Shown here: positions 26,327 to 35,782 of the stretch, in pieces
How positions within the stretch are numbered: the stretch's first letter is position 1
Layout of the letters: each line of letters opens with the position of its first letter
NCBI GenBank assembly: GCA_965231925.1
Contig: OZ246894.1
Span: 2,976,001-3,040,000 of the forward strand
Reading direction: 5' to 3'
Source of the DNA: Poriferisodalis sp965231925
Lineage (GTDB): Bacteria; Actinomycetota; Acidimicrobiia; Acidimicrobiales; Poriferisodalaceae
Length of the DNA: 64,000 bases
Position numbers and translations under genes: made by a program
The notes under the pieces: generated by a model
Databases searched by the model: none
Told to the model about the DNA's origin: nothing
What the model saw: the letters and a program-made list of their open reading frames with translations, nothing else

Positions 26327-28957
26327 TCACGCCCCGAGTGCCGCCACTCGGGCCTGTGCAAGGGCGTCGCCGATGCCGTCGGGGTTGCGGCCGCCCGCCA
26401 CGACGAGCGGTGGGTCGCCCTTGGCGCCGAAACCGCCGCCGACCGTGCGGGCGGCGTCACGCAACAGGTCGCCTGCAGACAGATCGCCGGCCGGGTCCAC
26501 CGCTGCGACCAACGCCACTCCCCCGGCTGCGGGCGCGGAGGCCAGCACGACAGCACGGATGCCTTGGCGGTCGCGCACCGACACAGCCAGATCCCTCAGC
26601 GAGTCGCGTTCGAGGTCGCCGAGGTCGGCGACGACGACGCCGTCGTCGGCTGCGGCTGCCAATTCGTCGGCCCTCGACGACGCCATCGCACGTTGCAGGT
26701 CGCGGACCTGCCGGCGCAGCTCCTTGGTCTCGTCGAGGCGCCGCTGCACGGCGGACGCAATCTCGTCGGGCTGCGCGTTCAGCATCTCGGCCAGCGAGTC
26801 CAGGGTGTCCTCGGCGTCGGCAAGCCGGTCGACGGTCGCGAGGCCCGTGATTGCTTCGATGCGGCGCATGTTCGAGCCGATGCTCGACTCGGACGCGATG
26901 CGCAGGTGACCGATGTCGCCCAGAGCGGCTACGTGAGTGCCGCCGCAGAGCTCCACCGAATGCTCGCCGGCTTCGAGCACCCGCACGATGTCGCCGTACT
27001 TGTCGCCGAAGAACGCAATGGCGCCGATGGCCTGCGCATGGCTCATCGACGTCTCGTAGTGGCGGCAGCGGCCGTTGGCGATGATCTCGGCGTTGGCTAC
27101 CTGCTCGATCTCGCGCAGCTGATCGCGGCTGACACCCTCGTAATGGCTGAAGTCGAATCGCAGGCGATCAGGTGCCACCAGCGAGCCTGCCTGCTTGACG
27201 TGGTCGCCCAGAACCTCTCGCAGAGCCCAGTGCAAGACGTGGGTGCCCGTGTGGTTGCGCCGTATCGCCGCCCGCCGTTCGTCGTCGATCTCTGCGGTCA
27301 CCAGCGATCCGGCGTCGACGCCCTCGCCGACGACACGCCCGACGTGGCGGTGCAGGTCGGCGAGCGCGTAGGTGCAGTCGAGCACCTCGATACCGCCGTC
27401 AGCGCCGGTGATGGTGCCGATGTCGCCGATCTGCCCACCGCTCTCGGCGTAGAACGGCGTGCGGTCCAGGAACACTTCGACCAGACGGTCGCCGTCGTGC
27501 GCATCGGTGCCGTGTTCGTCGCCTTGGGGCAGCTCGAACACGGCAAGCACCCGGGCATCGGGCACCGTCGCTGAGTCTCGCACGAAATGGGTGGCGCCGA
27601 ATTGCGCCAGGATTTCCCGGTAGCGCTCGTCTGCGAACGTCGGGCCGCCTGCCCGTCCCGCACGGGCTCGTGCCCGCTGCTCATCCATGGCGGCTTCAAA
27701 GCCGTTGCGGTCGAGGCGCAGGCCCCTTTCGGCCAGGATCTCTTCGGTCACCTCCACCGGGAAGCCATGCGTGTCATGCAGCAAGAAGGCCGTCTCGCCG
27801 TCAAGCACGGCCTTGGCCGCATCGCCCGAGTCCAGACAGGTCGTCGCCTCGTCGAGAATCTTCACACCGGCGGTGAGCGTGGTGCGGAAGCGCTCCTCCT
27901 CGCGGGCCACGACGTCGGCGATGAACTGCCGGTTCTTGACTAGGTCGCTGTAGTGGTCGCCCATCACGTCCACCACAATCTCGACCAGGCGAGGCATCAC
28001 GACATCGGTGACACCGAGCACCCAGGCGTGGCGCACGGCCCGGCGGATGATGCGCCGCAGCACGTAGCCGCGGTCTTCGTTGGAGGGGAAGACGCCGTCG
28101 GAGATGAGCATCGCCGTCGTGCGGGCGTGGTCGGCGAAGATGCGCATCGAGACGTCGGTCTCGGGATCAGCGCCATAGGTCTTGCCGCAGATCCGCTCGG
28201 CCTCGGCGAGCAGCGGCGCGAACAGATCGATGTCCCACGCTGCGGGCACGCCTTGCAGCACCGCCAGGATCCGCTCGAGGCCCGCGCCCGTGTCGATGCC
28301 GGGGGCTTCCAGCGGCGTCAGCTCGCCGGTGCCGTCGGCGGCGAACTGCATGAACACAAGATTCCAGATCTCCACGAAACGGTCTTCGCCGCCGTGTGCA
28401 GGGCCGCCGTCGGCGCCATGTTCGGGCCCGATGTCGTAGAAGATCTCGCTGCAGGGCCCGCACGGTCCGACGTCGCCTGCCGCCCACCAGTTGTCCTTGT
28501 CGAGCCGCTGGATGCGCTCGGGCGGGACGCCGACAGCGCTCTGCCAGATCTCGGCGGCCTCGTCGTCACTGACGTGGACGGTCACCCAGAGCTTGTCGCG
28601 CTCGAGACCGAGCACCTCGGTGACGAACTCCCACGCCCACGGAATGGCGTCAGCCTTGAAGTAGTCGCCGAAGCTGAAGTTGCCCATCATCTCGAAGAAC
28701 GTGAAGTGCCGGTTGGTGCGGCCGATGTCGTCGAGGTCGTTGTGCTTGCCACCTGCCCGGACGCACTTCTGGATGGTGACCATGCGGCGCGTCGGCGGCA
28801 CCTCCTCGCCGAGGAAGTACGGCATGAACGGCACCATGCCAGCCACCGTAAACAGCAGCGACGGCTCGTGCGGGATCAGGCTCGCAGAGGCGCGGACTTC
28901 GTGTCCTCGCTCCGACCAGAACGAGCTGAACGCTTCACGCAGTTCCCCGGCGCGCAT
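26327..28957 (-). CDS. alaS: alanine--tRNA ligase
   Basis: 876 residues, full length. The class II core starts MRAGELREAFSSFWSERGHE, with GMVPFMPYFLGEE and TFFEMMGNFSFGDY. The editing domain has its zinc-site motifs HTGTHVLHWAL and CGGTHVAALGDIGH. The C-Ala domain ends GGFGAKGDPPLVVAGG. The ATG at 28957 has TATCCT exactly six bases upstream and no Shine-Dalgarno, so the transcript is probably leaderless. Confidence 0.98.
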   Translation of the reverse strand: MRAGELREAFSSFWSERGHEVRASASLIPHEPSLLFTVAGMVPFMPYFLGEEVPPTRRMVTIQKCVRAGGKHNDLDDIGRTNRHFTFFEMMGNFSFGDYFKADAIPWAWEFVTEVLGLERDKLWVTVHVSDDEAAEIWQSAVGVPPERIQRLDKDNWWAAGDVGPCGPCSEIFYDIGPEHGADGGPAHGGEDRFVEIWNLVFMQFAADGTGELTPLEAPGIDTGAGLERILAVLQGVPAAWDIDLFAPLLAEAERICGKTYGADPETDVSMRIFADHARTTAMLISDGVFPSNEDRGYVLRRIIRRAVRHAWVLGVTDVVMPRLVEIVVDVMGDHYSDLVKNRQFIADVVAREEERFRTTLTAGVKILDEATTCLDSGDAAKAVLDGETAFLLHDTHGFPVEVTEEILAERGLRLDRNGFEAAMDEQRARARAGRAGGPTFADERYREILAQFGATHFVRDSATVPDARVLAVFELPQGDEHGTDAHDGDRLVEVFLDRTPFYAESGGQIGDIGTITGADGGIEVLDCTYALADLHRHVGRVVGEGVDAGSLVTAEIDDERRAAIRRNHTGTHVLHWALREVLGDHVKQAGSLVAPDRLRFDFSHYEGVSRDQLREIEQVANAEIIANGRCRHYETSMSHAQAIGAIAFFGDKYGDIVRVLEAGEHSVELCGGTHVAALGDIGHLRIASESSIGSNMRRIEAITGLATVDRLADAEDTLDSLAEMLNAQPDEIASAVQRRLDETKELRRQVRDLQRAMASSRADELAAAADDGVVVADLGDLERDSLRDLAVSVRDRQGIRAVVLASAPAAGGVALVAAVDPAGDLSAGDLLRDAARTVGGGFGAKGDPPLVVAGGRNPDGIGDALAQARVAALGA

Positions 28958-28963
28958 CCCCAG

Positions 28964-28969
28964 AGGATA
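28964..28969 (-). promoter_or_regulatory. -10 hexamer of leaderless alaS
   Basis: TATCCT on the minus strand, six bases before the alaS ATG. Confidence 0.55.
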
Positions 28970-28982
28970 CAGAGGGGCTCTC

Positions 28983-29000
28983 GCGGCCTCCGAAGGCCGC
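28983..29000 (-). other. perfect hairpin upstream of alaS
   Basis: GCGGCCT, four-base loop, AGGCCGC, a perfect seven-base-pair stem 26-43 bases before the alaS start. It lies upstream of the proposed -10, so it would be a DNA site or the tail of another transcript rather than a leader structure. No U-tract follows on either strand. Confidence 0.45.
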
Positions 29001-29047
29001 GCCGCCGAGCACCACGCAGCTCAGCGCATGTCAATGCGGAAAATCGT

Positions 29048-29083
29048 GAACAATATTGAAACTTATTGAAATATGTTCTTAGT
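29048..29083 (+). promoter_or_regulatory. AT-rich dyad and -10 before the toxin-first pair
   Basis: An imperfect dyad pairs GAACAATATT (29048-29057) with AATATGTTC (29070-29078). TATGTT (29072-29077) lies six bases before the GTG at 29084. The stretch is strikingly AT-rich for this genome and also holds two TTGAAA copies. A promoter-operator for the downstream pair is inferred. Confidence 0.5.
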
Positions 29084-29335
29084 GTGGATATTCAACGTTC
29101 GGCGCTGCGGCATGGCATCCCAGCCGCAGATATCGAACACGCTTGGCAGTTCTCCATAGGCTTCTTCCATCTCGATCCGGAAGGCGGCTGGTCAAGAGAA
29201 CTCTGCATCGGCCCGGACCGGGCAGGCAACCTCGTGGAGATCCTCTACCGTCCTACCGCAGAGGGCATCACCATCTTTCACGCAATGCGGCTCCGGCCAC
29301 CCTTGGCTCGCTACCTGAGGAGACGACGACCATGA
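29084..29335 (+). CDS. putative toxin of a two-gene toxin-antitoxin module
   Basis: 83 residues from the GTG at 29084; a TTG at 29066 is possible but would fall before the proposed -10. The sequence runs VDIQRSALRHGIPAADIEHA, then GPDRAGNLVEILYR and TIFHAMRLRPPLARYLRR. This layout (early HGI helix, LVEI strand, IHAMR-like end) recalls a small actinobacterial family often annotated as toxin and found just before a short antitoxin. Overlaps the next gene by ATGA. Family recall is from memory, so confidence is moderate. Confidence 0.6.
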   Translation: MDIQRSALRHGIPAADIEHAWQFSIGFFHLDPEGGWSRELCIGPDRAGNLVEILYRPTAEGITIFHAMRLRPPLARYLRRRRP

Positions 29336-29490
29336 CCGAACTCAGCGACGAACCCACTGACGAGGACTACCTCAGGATGTCCGAAGAGTTCGAGCGGCAC
29401 GAGTTCACAGAGGACGAGTTGGACCGGATCTTTGCTACGGCGCGCAGCACTCCGTTTCCGATCGCCGCGTCGACCCCGACCACTACCTGA
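29332..29490 (+). CDS. small acidic partner (putative antitoxin)
   Basis: 52 residues beginning MTELSDEPTDEDYLRMSEEF, strongly acidic in the first 40 residues with ERHEFTEDELDRIFATAR. Its ATG overlaps the stop of the upstream gene, and GAGGAG lies at a usable distance upstream. Acidic charge, size and coupling fit an antitoxin for the preceding basic protein. No DNA-binding fold is evident. Converges on the gene at 29503. Confidence 0.55.
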   Translation: MTELSDEPTDEDYLRMSEEFERHEFTEDELDRIFATARSTPFPIAASTPTTT

Positions 29491-29502
29491 GGAATTCGCA
29501 AC

Positions 29503-29772
29503 TCAGGCGGCTTCGCGGCGGTGGCGGCGTTCGGCCCAGCGGCGGTCTCGCTCGTCGCGCAGTCGCTGCTCGGCGTCGTGCATCTGGCGTTTGCCGTCCC
29601 GCCAGGCCGTTCGCAGGTCACGGCGCATCTGGCGTGCCGTGCCGAGCACATTGGCCGTGCCCCGCACGGGCGCGTAGCGGTCGAGCAGCAGCCGGAACCG
29701 GCGTTGCAGCCACAGCGATGCGCCCGCACCCAGCCCGGCGCCCAAGGTCATCCAGCGCATTCGCTTCAACAT
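29503..29772 (-). CDS. small membrane-associated protein next to DUF948 gene
   Basis: 89 residues from the ATG at 29772 (MLKRMRWMTLGAGLGAGASL), one N-terminal hydrophobic helix and a very basic helical tail (RDERDRRWAERRHRREAA). In Actinomycetota the slot between a DUF948 gene and alaS often holds such a protein (DUF6167-like). The ATG lies one base after the DUF948 stop, with GAGGAG inside the end of that gene. Function unknown. The longer frame to 29898 only shadows the neighbour. Confidence 0.7.
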   Translation of the reverse strand: MLKRMRWMTLGAGLGAGASLWLQRRFRLLLDRYAPVRGTANVLGTARQMRRDLRTAWRDGKRQMHDAEQRLRDERDRRWAERRHRREAA

Positions 29773-29773
29773 C

Positions 29774-30157
29774 TCAGCGCTCCTCCTCGGTGCCGGAGTT
29801 AGGAGATTCATTCCCCTTGCCACCGAGTCTGTCGCGCACGGCCTCGGCTGCTGCACGCACCTTGTCGACCGGCATCCCGGCAATCTTGGCAGCCGCACCC
29901 CCGGCAGCCTCGGCGGCTCCGGCCACCTTCTGTGCGATGTTCAGCAGGTCGCGCAGGCGGCTGATCTCGGCCTGGGCCATCTCGGCGGTGTCGGCGAGCT
30001 GGCTCAGCGCCGGCCCGACCTTGTCGTCGAAATCCTCCAGCTTGCGCCGGAACTCCCGCATCAGCACGAATGCCTGGGTCAGCACAGCGATCAAGGCGAC
30101 GAGCGCGACGAGTACGCAGACCGTCACCACCACCGCGGCCAGGTCGCTGCTGCTCAT
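29774..30157 (-). CDS. DUF948 family membrane protein
   Basis: 127 residues. A strong N-terminal helix (VVVTVCVLVALVALIAVLT) is followed by a coiled-coil-like region (FRRKLEDFDDKVGPALSQLA) and a charged tail. This matches DUF948 proteins encoded between aspS and alaS in Actinomycetota. The start overlaps the aspS stop by 4 bases. Likely envelope-associated; role unknown. Confidence 0.8.
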   Translation of the reverse strand: MSSSDLAAVVVTVCVLVALVALIAVLTQAFVLMREFRRKLEDFDDKVGPALSQLADTAEMAQAEISRLRDLLNIAQKVAGAAEAAGGAAAKIAGMPVDKVRAAAEAVRDRLGGKGNESPNSGTEEER

Positions 30158-31983
30158 GACTCGTCGGCGTCCTCATCCGCGACGGCCAGCGTGAGGCCCA
30201 GCTCGTCGAGCTGCACGTCGGAGATGGCAGACGGGGCGTTCGTAAGCGGGTCTGCGCCGGACTGGCTCTTGGGGAACGCGATCACCTCGCGGATGTTCTC
30301 CTCACCGCACAGCAGCGCCGCCAGGCGGTCGATGCCGAAGGCGAAACCGGCATGGGGCGGAGCACCGTAGCGGAATGCATCGAGCAAGAACCCGAACCGC
30401 TCCTGCGCCGTGACCGGGTCGATGCCCAGCAGATCGAAGATCTGCTGCTGGATGTCGCCCCTGTGGATCCGGACGCTGCCCGAGCCGAGCTCCCAGCCGT
30501 TCAGCACCAGGTCGTAGGCCTGCGATCGCACGCCCAGCAGCGTGTCGGCATCGAACCCTCCGCCCGAGGCCATGCGCTGCGAGGCCGCGGCGACGACGTC
30601 GAGATCGTCGGCGTGGGGCATCGTGAACGGGTGGTGTGCGGGGACTGGCAGCCCGTCGGCGTTCACATCTTCGAACAGCGGGAAGTCGACCACCCACAAG
30701 AAGTGCAGGCCGCCCTCGTTCACCGGCGGGCGGCCGAGTTCCAGCCGCAGCAGGCCGAGCACGCCGCTGGCCCTGCGCCACGTATCGGCCACCAGATAGC
30801 ACATGTCTCCCGCTTGGGCACCGAGGCGCTCGAGCACGCCGTCGATCTCGGCGTCGGACATGAACTTCGCCACCGGCGAGGTGACCGCCAGCCGACCGCC
30901 GGCCGCGCTGCGGGCGCCCTCGGCCAGCGGTTCGCCGACGCTGACGCGCATCCACACGAGACCCTTAGCACCCCATCGCTGGCACTGCTTGGTGAGATCG
31001 TCGACCGCGTTGCGGCTGATGTCGCCGCCGTCCGGCACCCGGATGCCCCGCACCGAGGGCGCCTTGAATGCGTTGAAGCCGGTCTCGGCGAACAGGTCGC
31101 TGAGTTCGACCAGCTTGAGCCCGAATCGCAGGTCCGGCTTGTCGGATCCGTAGCGGTCGATCGCCTCATGCCAGGTGATCTCCGCCATCGCTGCAGGGCG
31201 CACGCCGGTGATCTCTTCGGCCGCTTCGGCCACTGCTTCGCTGATCACGGCCCGCACCTCGGCGCCGGTGGCGAAGCTCATCTCCAAGTCGAGCTGGGTG
31301 AACTCGAACTGGCGATCGGCCCGCAGGTCCTCGTCTCGCAGGCAGCGCGCAATCTGGTAGTAGCGGTCGATGCCGCCCACCATGCAGAGCTGCTTGAACA
31401 GCTGGGGGCTCTGCGGCAAGGCATAGAAGCGGCCTTGATGCAGCCGGCTGGGCACCACGAAGTCGCGAGCGCCTTCGGGGGTGGAGGCCACGAGCGTGGG
31501 CGTCTCGACCTCGATGAACTCCGCAGCCTCCATCGAGCGGCGGATTGCTGCGTTCACCCGTGCCCGCTTGACCAGGTTCGAGTGCATGCGAGGGTTCCGC
31601 AGGTCGAGGTAGCGATGGCGGATGCGCAGCATCTCGTCGACTTCGGTGCGGCCGTCGATCTGGAACGGCGGCGGCTCCGAGCGCGACAGCACCTCGACGG
31701 ACGCATCGCCGATCTCGATCTCGCCGGTGGCCAGGTCGGCATTGGCGGTGTCTTCGGGTCGTTCGCGCACGGTGCCCGTCACCGACAGCACGTACTCCGA
31801 GCGCAGGTCGTGGGCATGGTCGACCACGCATTGCACGATGCCGGTGCGGTCACGCAAGTCGACGAACGCCAGGTGCTCGCCGTGCTCGCGTCGCCGGGAG
31901 ACCCAGCCGCACACGGTGACCTCCCGGCCGATGTCGGCGCGGCTCAGCCGCCCGCAGTAGTCGGTTCGCATGAGGGTGTTCAC
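30154..31983 (-). CDS. aspS: aspartate--tRNA ligase
   Basis: 609 residues. The OB-fold anticodon domain opens with TDYCGRLSRADIGREVTVCG and WVSRRREHGEHLAFVDLRDR. The class II core has FVVPSRLHQGRFYALPQSPQ, QFEFTQLDLEMSF and GFAFGIDRLAALL, with the bacterial GAD insertion between. The GTG at 31983 is chosen because AAGGA lies eight bases upstream; an ATG four codons later is the alternative. The stop is 20 bases after hisS. May be non-discriminating (Asp/Asn); this cannot be settled here. Confidence 0.97.
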   Translation of the reverse strand: MNTLMRTDYCGRLSRADIGREVTVCGWVSRRREHGEHLAFVDLRDRTGIVQCVVDHAHDLRSEYVLSVTGTVRERPEDTANADLATGEIEIGDASVEVLSRSEPPPFQIDGRTEVDEMLRIRHRYLDLRNPRMHSNLVKRARVNAAIRRSMEAAEFIEVETPTLVASTPEGARDFVVPSRLHQGRFYALPQSPQLFKQLCMVGGIDRYYQIARCLRDEDLRADRQFEFTQLDLEMSFATGAEVRAVISEAVAEAAEEITGVRPAAMAEITWHEAIDRYGSDKPDLRFGLKLVELSDLFAETGFNAFKAPSVRGIRVPDGGDISRNAVDDLTKQCQRWGAKGLVWMRVSVGEPLAEGARSAAGGRLAVTSPVAKFMSDAEIDGVLERLGAQAGDMCYLVADTWRRASGVLGLLRLELGRPPVNEGGLHFLWVVDFPLFEDVNADGLPVPAHHPFTMPHADDLDVVAAASQRMASGGGFDADTLLGVRSQAYDLVLNGWELGSGSVRIHRGDIQQQIFDLLGIDPVTAQERFGFLLDAFRYGAPPHAGFAFGIDRLAALLCGEENIREVIAFPKSQSGADPLTNAPSAISDVQLDELGLTLAVADEDADES

Positions 31984-32002
31984 TCGGTCAGTCCTTCGGC
32001 GT

Positions 32003-33409
32003 TCAAGCTGGGCTTGAGGTGTCGTCAGAGGCCAGCACTGGGGCATTTGGCACTGGGGTATCTGGCGCTGGGGCATTCAGCGCGTCGAACGTGGCTCGCA
32101 GTGTGCTCAGCAGTTCAGACCGCGGCACGGCCTGCTGCGCCATGTCGGCGCCGCCGCCGTCGGGGCGCCGCAGCGGCCGGACGGTGACGGTGCCGGCATC
32201 GATTTCGTCGGTTCCCACGATGAGCGCGATCTCTGCACCCGAGCGGTTCGCGGCGCGCATCTGCGCCCGTATCGACCGGTCGTCGAAGGCGCGGTCGGCC
32301 CGGATGCCGACCGAGCGCAGCTCGTGGGTGAGATCGCGTGCAGCGGTGCCGCCCGCCGTGTCGACCACCCACACTTCCGCCCGTTGCGTCGGCACGTCGA
32401 ATACGCCCTCCGCATCGCAGGCCAGCAGCAGACGCTCGATGCCCAGCGCAAAGCCGATGCCGGGCGTCGGCGGCCCGCCGAGCGCCTCCACCAGACCGTT
32501 GTAGCGACCTCCGCCGCAGATCGTGTCCTGGGCAGCATCCAAGCTCGCTGCACGGAATTCGAACGTGGTGCGTGTGTAGTAGTCGAGCCCGCGCACCAGC
32601 TTGGGCTCCACGGCGTGCTCGATCCCGAGCGCGTCGAGGCCCTCACGCACCCGTTCGAAGTGGGCCGCCGTCTCTGCGGAGAGATAGTCGATGATCTGCG
32701 GGGCTTCCGCAGCCACTGCAGCGGTGGCGGCACGCTTGGAATCCAGGATGCGCAGCGGGTGGCGCTCAATCTTGTCCCGGTCCTCCGGGTCGACGTCGCC
32801 GGCCCGCTGCTGCAGGTACGTGCTGAGCGCCTCGCCGTACTCGGCGCGGGTGCCGGCGTCGCCCATCGAATTCACCAGCAGCGGCACCTGCTGCAGCCCG
32901 ATCGCCCTGAAGAACTCCGCAGCCAGGGCGATGATCTCGACATCGGCGTCAGGGTCGTCGGTGCCGAGCGTTTCGGCCCCGATCTGGTGGAACTGGCGGT
33001 AGCGGCCGGCTTGGGGGGCTTCGTAGCGGAAGAACGGCCCCTGGTACCAGACCTTCCACGGCGTGGTGGGGCGGTGCTGGGCGAAGGCGCGGCACACCGA
33101 CGCCGTGCACTCGGGTCGCAGCGCCAGGTGGCGGTCGCTGCGATCGAAGAACTCGTACATCTCCTTGCCGACCACATCGGTGCCCTCGCCGATGCGCGCG
33201 AAGACGCCGATGTCCTCGAAGATCGGCGTCTGCAAGTAGCCGAACCCAGCACGGTCCGCCGCAGCGATGAACGTGCCCAGCAGCGCCACCCAGCGGTCCG
33301 ATTCGGGCGGCGCAAGATCGTGTGTGCCGATGGGCGTGCGGAACGACCTCGGGGCCGCTGCATCGCCGCCGTCAGGAGGGCTGGCTGGCGTCGAAGGCGT
33401 ACCGGACAT
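32003..33409 (-). CDS. hisS: histidine--tRNA ligase
   Basis: 468 residues. Class II motifs RTPIGTHDLAPPESDRW, LALRPECTASVCRAF, FFRYEAPQAGRYRQFHQIG, and the His-specific LVRGLDYYTRTTFEF and CGGGRYNGLVEALGG. An anticodon domain follows. The last 25 residues are a Pro-rich tail built on three 15-base repeats (NAPAP, DTPVP, NAPVL). TAGCCT lies nine bases before the ATG. Confidence 0.97.
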   Translation of the reverse strand: MSGTPSTPASPPDGGDAAAPRSFRTPIGTHDLAPPESDRWVALLGTFIAAADRAGFGYLQTPIFEDIGVFARIGEGTDVVGKEMYEFFDRSDRHLALRPECTASVCRAFAQHRPTTPWKVWYQGPFFRYEAPQAGRYRQFHQIGAETLGTDDPDADVEIIALAAEFFRAIGLQQVPLLVNSMGDAGTRAEYGEALSTYLQQRAGDVDPEDRDKIERHPLRILDSKRAATAAVAAEAPQIIDYLSAETAAHFERVREGLDALGIEHAVEPKLVRGLDYYTRTTFEFRAASLDAAQDTICGGGRYNGLVEALGGPPTPGIGFALGIERLLLACDAEGVFDVPTQRAEVWVVDTAGGTAARDLTHELRSVGIRADRAFDDRSIRAQMRAANRSGAEIALIVGTDEIDAGTVTVRPLRRPDGGGADMAQQAVPRSELLSTLRATFDALNAPAPDTPVPNAPVLASDDTSSPA

Positions 33410-33461
33410 GACCAGCGCAGGCTACGGCCCCGCCATCGCGAGTCCTAGCTGTCGCGAGCCT

Positions 33462-35735
33462 TCAGTACTCGGTGCGGGTGATGCCTTCCACGGTGCGATA
33501 GGCGTCGAATACGCCCGGCACTTCCCGCAGGGCAGCCAGCAGCTGGTCGAGCAGGATCGGATCGCCGACCTCGACCTCGAACTGCATCACCGCCACTTGA
33601 TCGTCGCCCACGAACGTGTCGCAGCTCGCAATCGACAAGCCGTGACGGCCCGACACGATCTGCACCACGTCGAGCAGCAGGCGGTTGCGGTCCAGACCGC
33701 GGACCTCGAGCGCTGCGGCGTATTCGCCCGCCCAGCTCTCGTCCCACTCCACCTCGACCTGTCGGGCATTGGACGATGTAGCCAATTCGCCCGCGTTGGC
33801 GCAGTCGGCACGGTGAACCGAGAGGCCACGCCCGCTGGTCGCGAACCCCAAGACCTCGTCGCCGCGCACGGGGCTGCAGCAGCGAGCCAGCCGCACCAGT
33901 GCATCGTCGTGGCCATCGACATGCACGCCGGCTGAGCGGCGTCGGCGCGAACCGCGCTGGCGGGCCGGACGGGCCGGCAGCTGCACGCCGCCGCCCTCGC
34001 CTCGCAGGTTGCTGACCAATCGCTTGGCCACCGAGTGGGCCCCCACGTCGCCCTTGCCGACCGCTTCGTACAGAGACTCGAGATCTGCTCGGCTGAACTG
34101 CTGCGCCACCGCGCGCATCTCGTCGCCGTCGATGAGCAGCGACGCCTTGAGTCCTTCCGAGCGCAGCTCATCGGTGACCGCCTCCCGCCCTGCGGCCTCC
34201 CATTCGGACCGGTCAGAGCGGGCGAACCAGCGACGGATGCTGTAGCGGGCCCGCGGCGTGACGGCGACGTCAAGCCAGTCGCGCGACGGCCGCGTCGCCG
34301 GGTCGTCGGAGGTGAACGCCTCGACGGCGTCGCCCGAGCGCAATGGGCGGTCGAGCGGCACCAGCCGGCCGTCGATCTTGGCGCCGATGAGCGAGTCGCC
34401 GATGTCGGTGTGAATGGCGTATGCGAAATCGATGGGCGTAGCGCCGGTGGGCAGCGTCACCACCTCGCCCTTGGGCGTGAACACATACACCTCGCCGTGA
34501 CCGAGGTCGCTGGCGATGGTGCGCATGAACTCGGCCGGGTCGTCGGACTCTGCCTGCCACTCGACCAGCCGGCTCAGCCACGGCATGTCGGCCTCGGCGG
34601 CAGCGTTGCCGCTGCGCTCGGACTTGCTGGCTTTGCTGCCGCTTCCGTTGCGCTCCGCCTTATAGCGCCAGTGGGCCGCCACTCCGAACTCGGCTCGCTG
34701 GTGCATCTCCTCGGTGCGGATCTGCACTTCCACCGCCGTGCCCGACGGTCCGACCACGGTCGTGTGCAGCGACTGGTACAGATTGAACTTGGGCATCGCG
34801 ATGTAGTCCTTGAACCGGCCGGTCACCGGTTTCCACGTCGCGTGAATGGAGCCCAGGGCGGCATAGGCGTCACGGATGGTCGGCACCACGACCCGGATGC
34901 CCACCAGGTCGAAGATCTCGTCGAACGAGCGGTTCTTGATGACCATCTTCTCGTAGACGCTCCAGTGGTGCTTCTTGCGCCCGGTCACCGTGGCCTCGAT
35001 CTTCATGCGGCCAAGCTGGGAGCGGACCTCTTCCAGCACCCGGTCGACGTATCGCTCCTGTTCGGGTGTGCGCTCCGCGAGCATCCGGTCGATCTCGGCG
35101 TAGCGCTTCGGATACAGCGCTGCGAAGGCCAGATCCTCGAGCTCGTCTCGCACCTGCTGCATGCCCAGCCGATTGGCCAGCGGGGCGTAGATGTCGAGGG
35201 TCTCGCGGGCCACATCGGCCTGCTTGGTGCCACCGAGCGCCCCGATCGTGCGCATGTTGTGCAGCCGATCCGACAGCTTGATCATCAGCACTCGTGGATC
35301 GTTCGCAATCGCTACGAGCATCTTGCGCAGCGTGGCAGCCTGCTGCGCCTGCTTGGAGGCAAACCGCACCCGGTCGAGCTTGGTGACCCCGTCCACAATC
35401 GCCGCGACCTCGGGGCCGAAGTCGTCGGCCAACCCAACCAGCTCGACACTGGTGTCCTCGACTGCGTCATGCAGCAGCGCTGCGGCAATCGAGGTGTCGT
35501 CGAGGCCGAGATCGGCCACAACCCGTGCCACTGCCACCGGATGGGTGATGTACGCCTCGCCGGTCTTGCGCCGCTGGCCCTCGTGTGCCTGCGCCGCAGC
35601 TTCATACGCGCGGATGACCAGTTCGGGCGACCGCCTCGGCCAGCATTGGCGGTAGCGCTCGACCACCGGCGAGATGTCGGCCGCGACCGTGTTCGCGATG
35701 CGCCGCCACGGCAGGACGCGCGACACCGCAGGCAT
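33462..35735 (-). CDS. rel: bifunctional (p)ppGpp synthetase/hydrolase Rel
   Basis: About 757 residues from the ATG at 35735; a TTG four codons upstream is possible. Order: HD hydrolase with LLHDAVEDTS and MIKLSDRLHNMRT; synthetase with EIFDLVGIRVVVPT and MPKFNLYQSLHTTV; TGS domain with YVFTPKGEVVTLPTG; a zinc-finger-like helical part with LARCCSPVRGDEV; and a C-terminal ACT domain. Both the hydrolase HDxxED and the synthetase residues are intact, so it should make and degrade alarmone. Also often annotated relA. Confidence 0.95.
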   Translation of the reverse strand: MPAVSRVLPWRRIANTVAADISPVVERYRQCWPRRSPELVIRAYEAAAQAHEGQRRKTGEAYITHPVAVARVVADLGLDDTSIAAALLHDAVEDTSVELVGLADDFGPEVAAIVDGVTKLDRVRFASKQAQQAATLRKMLVAIANDPRVLMIKLSDRLHNMRTIGALGGTKQADVARETLDIYAPLANRLGMQQVRDELEDLAFAALYPKRYAEIDRMLAERTPEQERYVDRVLEEVRSQLGRMKIEATVTGRKKHHWSVYEKMVIKNRSFDEIFDLVGIRVVVPTIRDAYAALGSIHATWKPVTGRFKDYIAMPKFNLYQSLHTTVVGPSGTAVEVQIRTEEMHQRAEFGVAAHWRYKAERNGSGSKASKSERSGNAAAEADMPWLSRLVEWQAESDDPAEFMRTIASDLGHGEVYVFTPKGEVVTLPTGATPIDFAYAIHTDIGDSLIGAKIDGRLVPLDRPLRSGDAVEAFTSDDPATRPSRDWLDVAVTPRARYSIRRWFARSDRSEWEAAGREAVTDELRSEGLKASLLIDGDEMRAVAQQFSRADLESLYEAVGKGDVGAHSVAKRLVSNLRGEGGGVQLPARPARQRGSRRRRSAGVHVDGHDDALVRLARCCSPVRGDEVLGFATSGRGLSVHRADCANAGELATSSNARQVEVEWDESWAGEYAAALEVRGLDRNRLLLDVVQIVSGRHGLSIASCDTFVGDDQVAVMQFEVEVGDPILLDQLLAALREVPGVFDAYRTVEGITRTEY

Positions 35736-35765
35736 GGCCCTAGCCAAGCTGACCCATGTGGTGCT

Positions 35766-35782
35766 CGACCCGAGCAGGGTCG
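35766..35782 (-). other. hairpin in the rel upstream region
   Basis: CGACCC, loop of five, GGGTCG, a perfect six-base-pair stem about 31 bases before the rel ATG. It lies inside a possible 19-codon leader frame starting at a GTG (VSSRRFDPARVEHHMGQLG). Either could modulate rel translation; weak evidence. Confidence 0.3.

Noticed and set aside
26281..26556. N-terminal extension of RuvX by 92 residues
   Set aside because: The extension overlaps alaS and is Trp/Arg/Pro-rich without RuvX similarity; the family begins at MRAIGVDLG.
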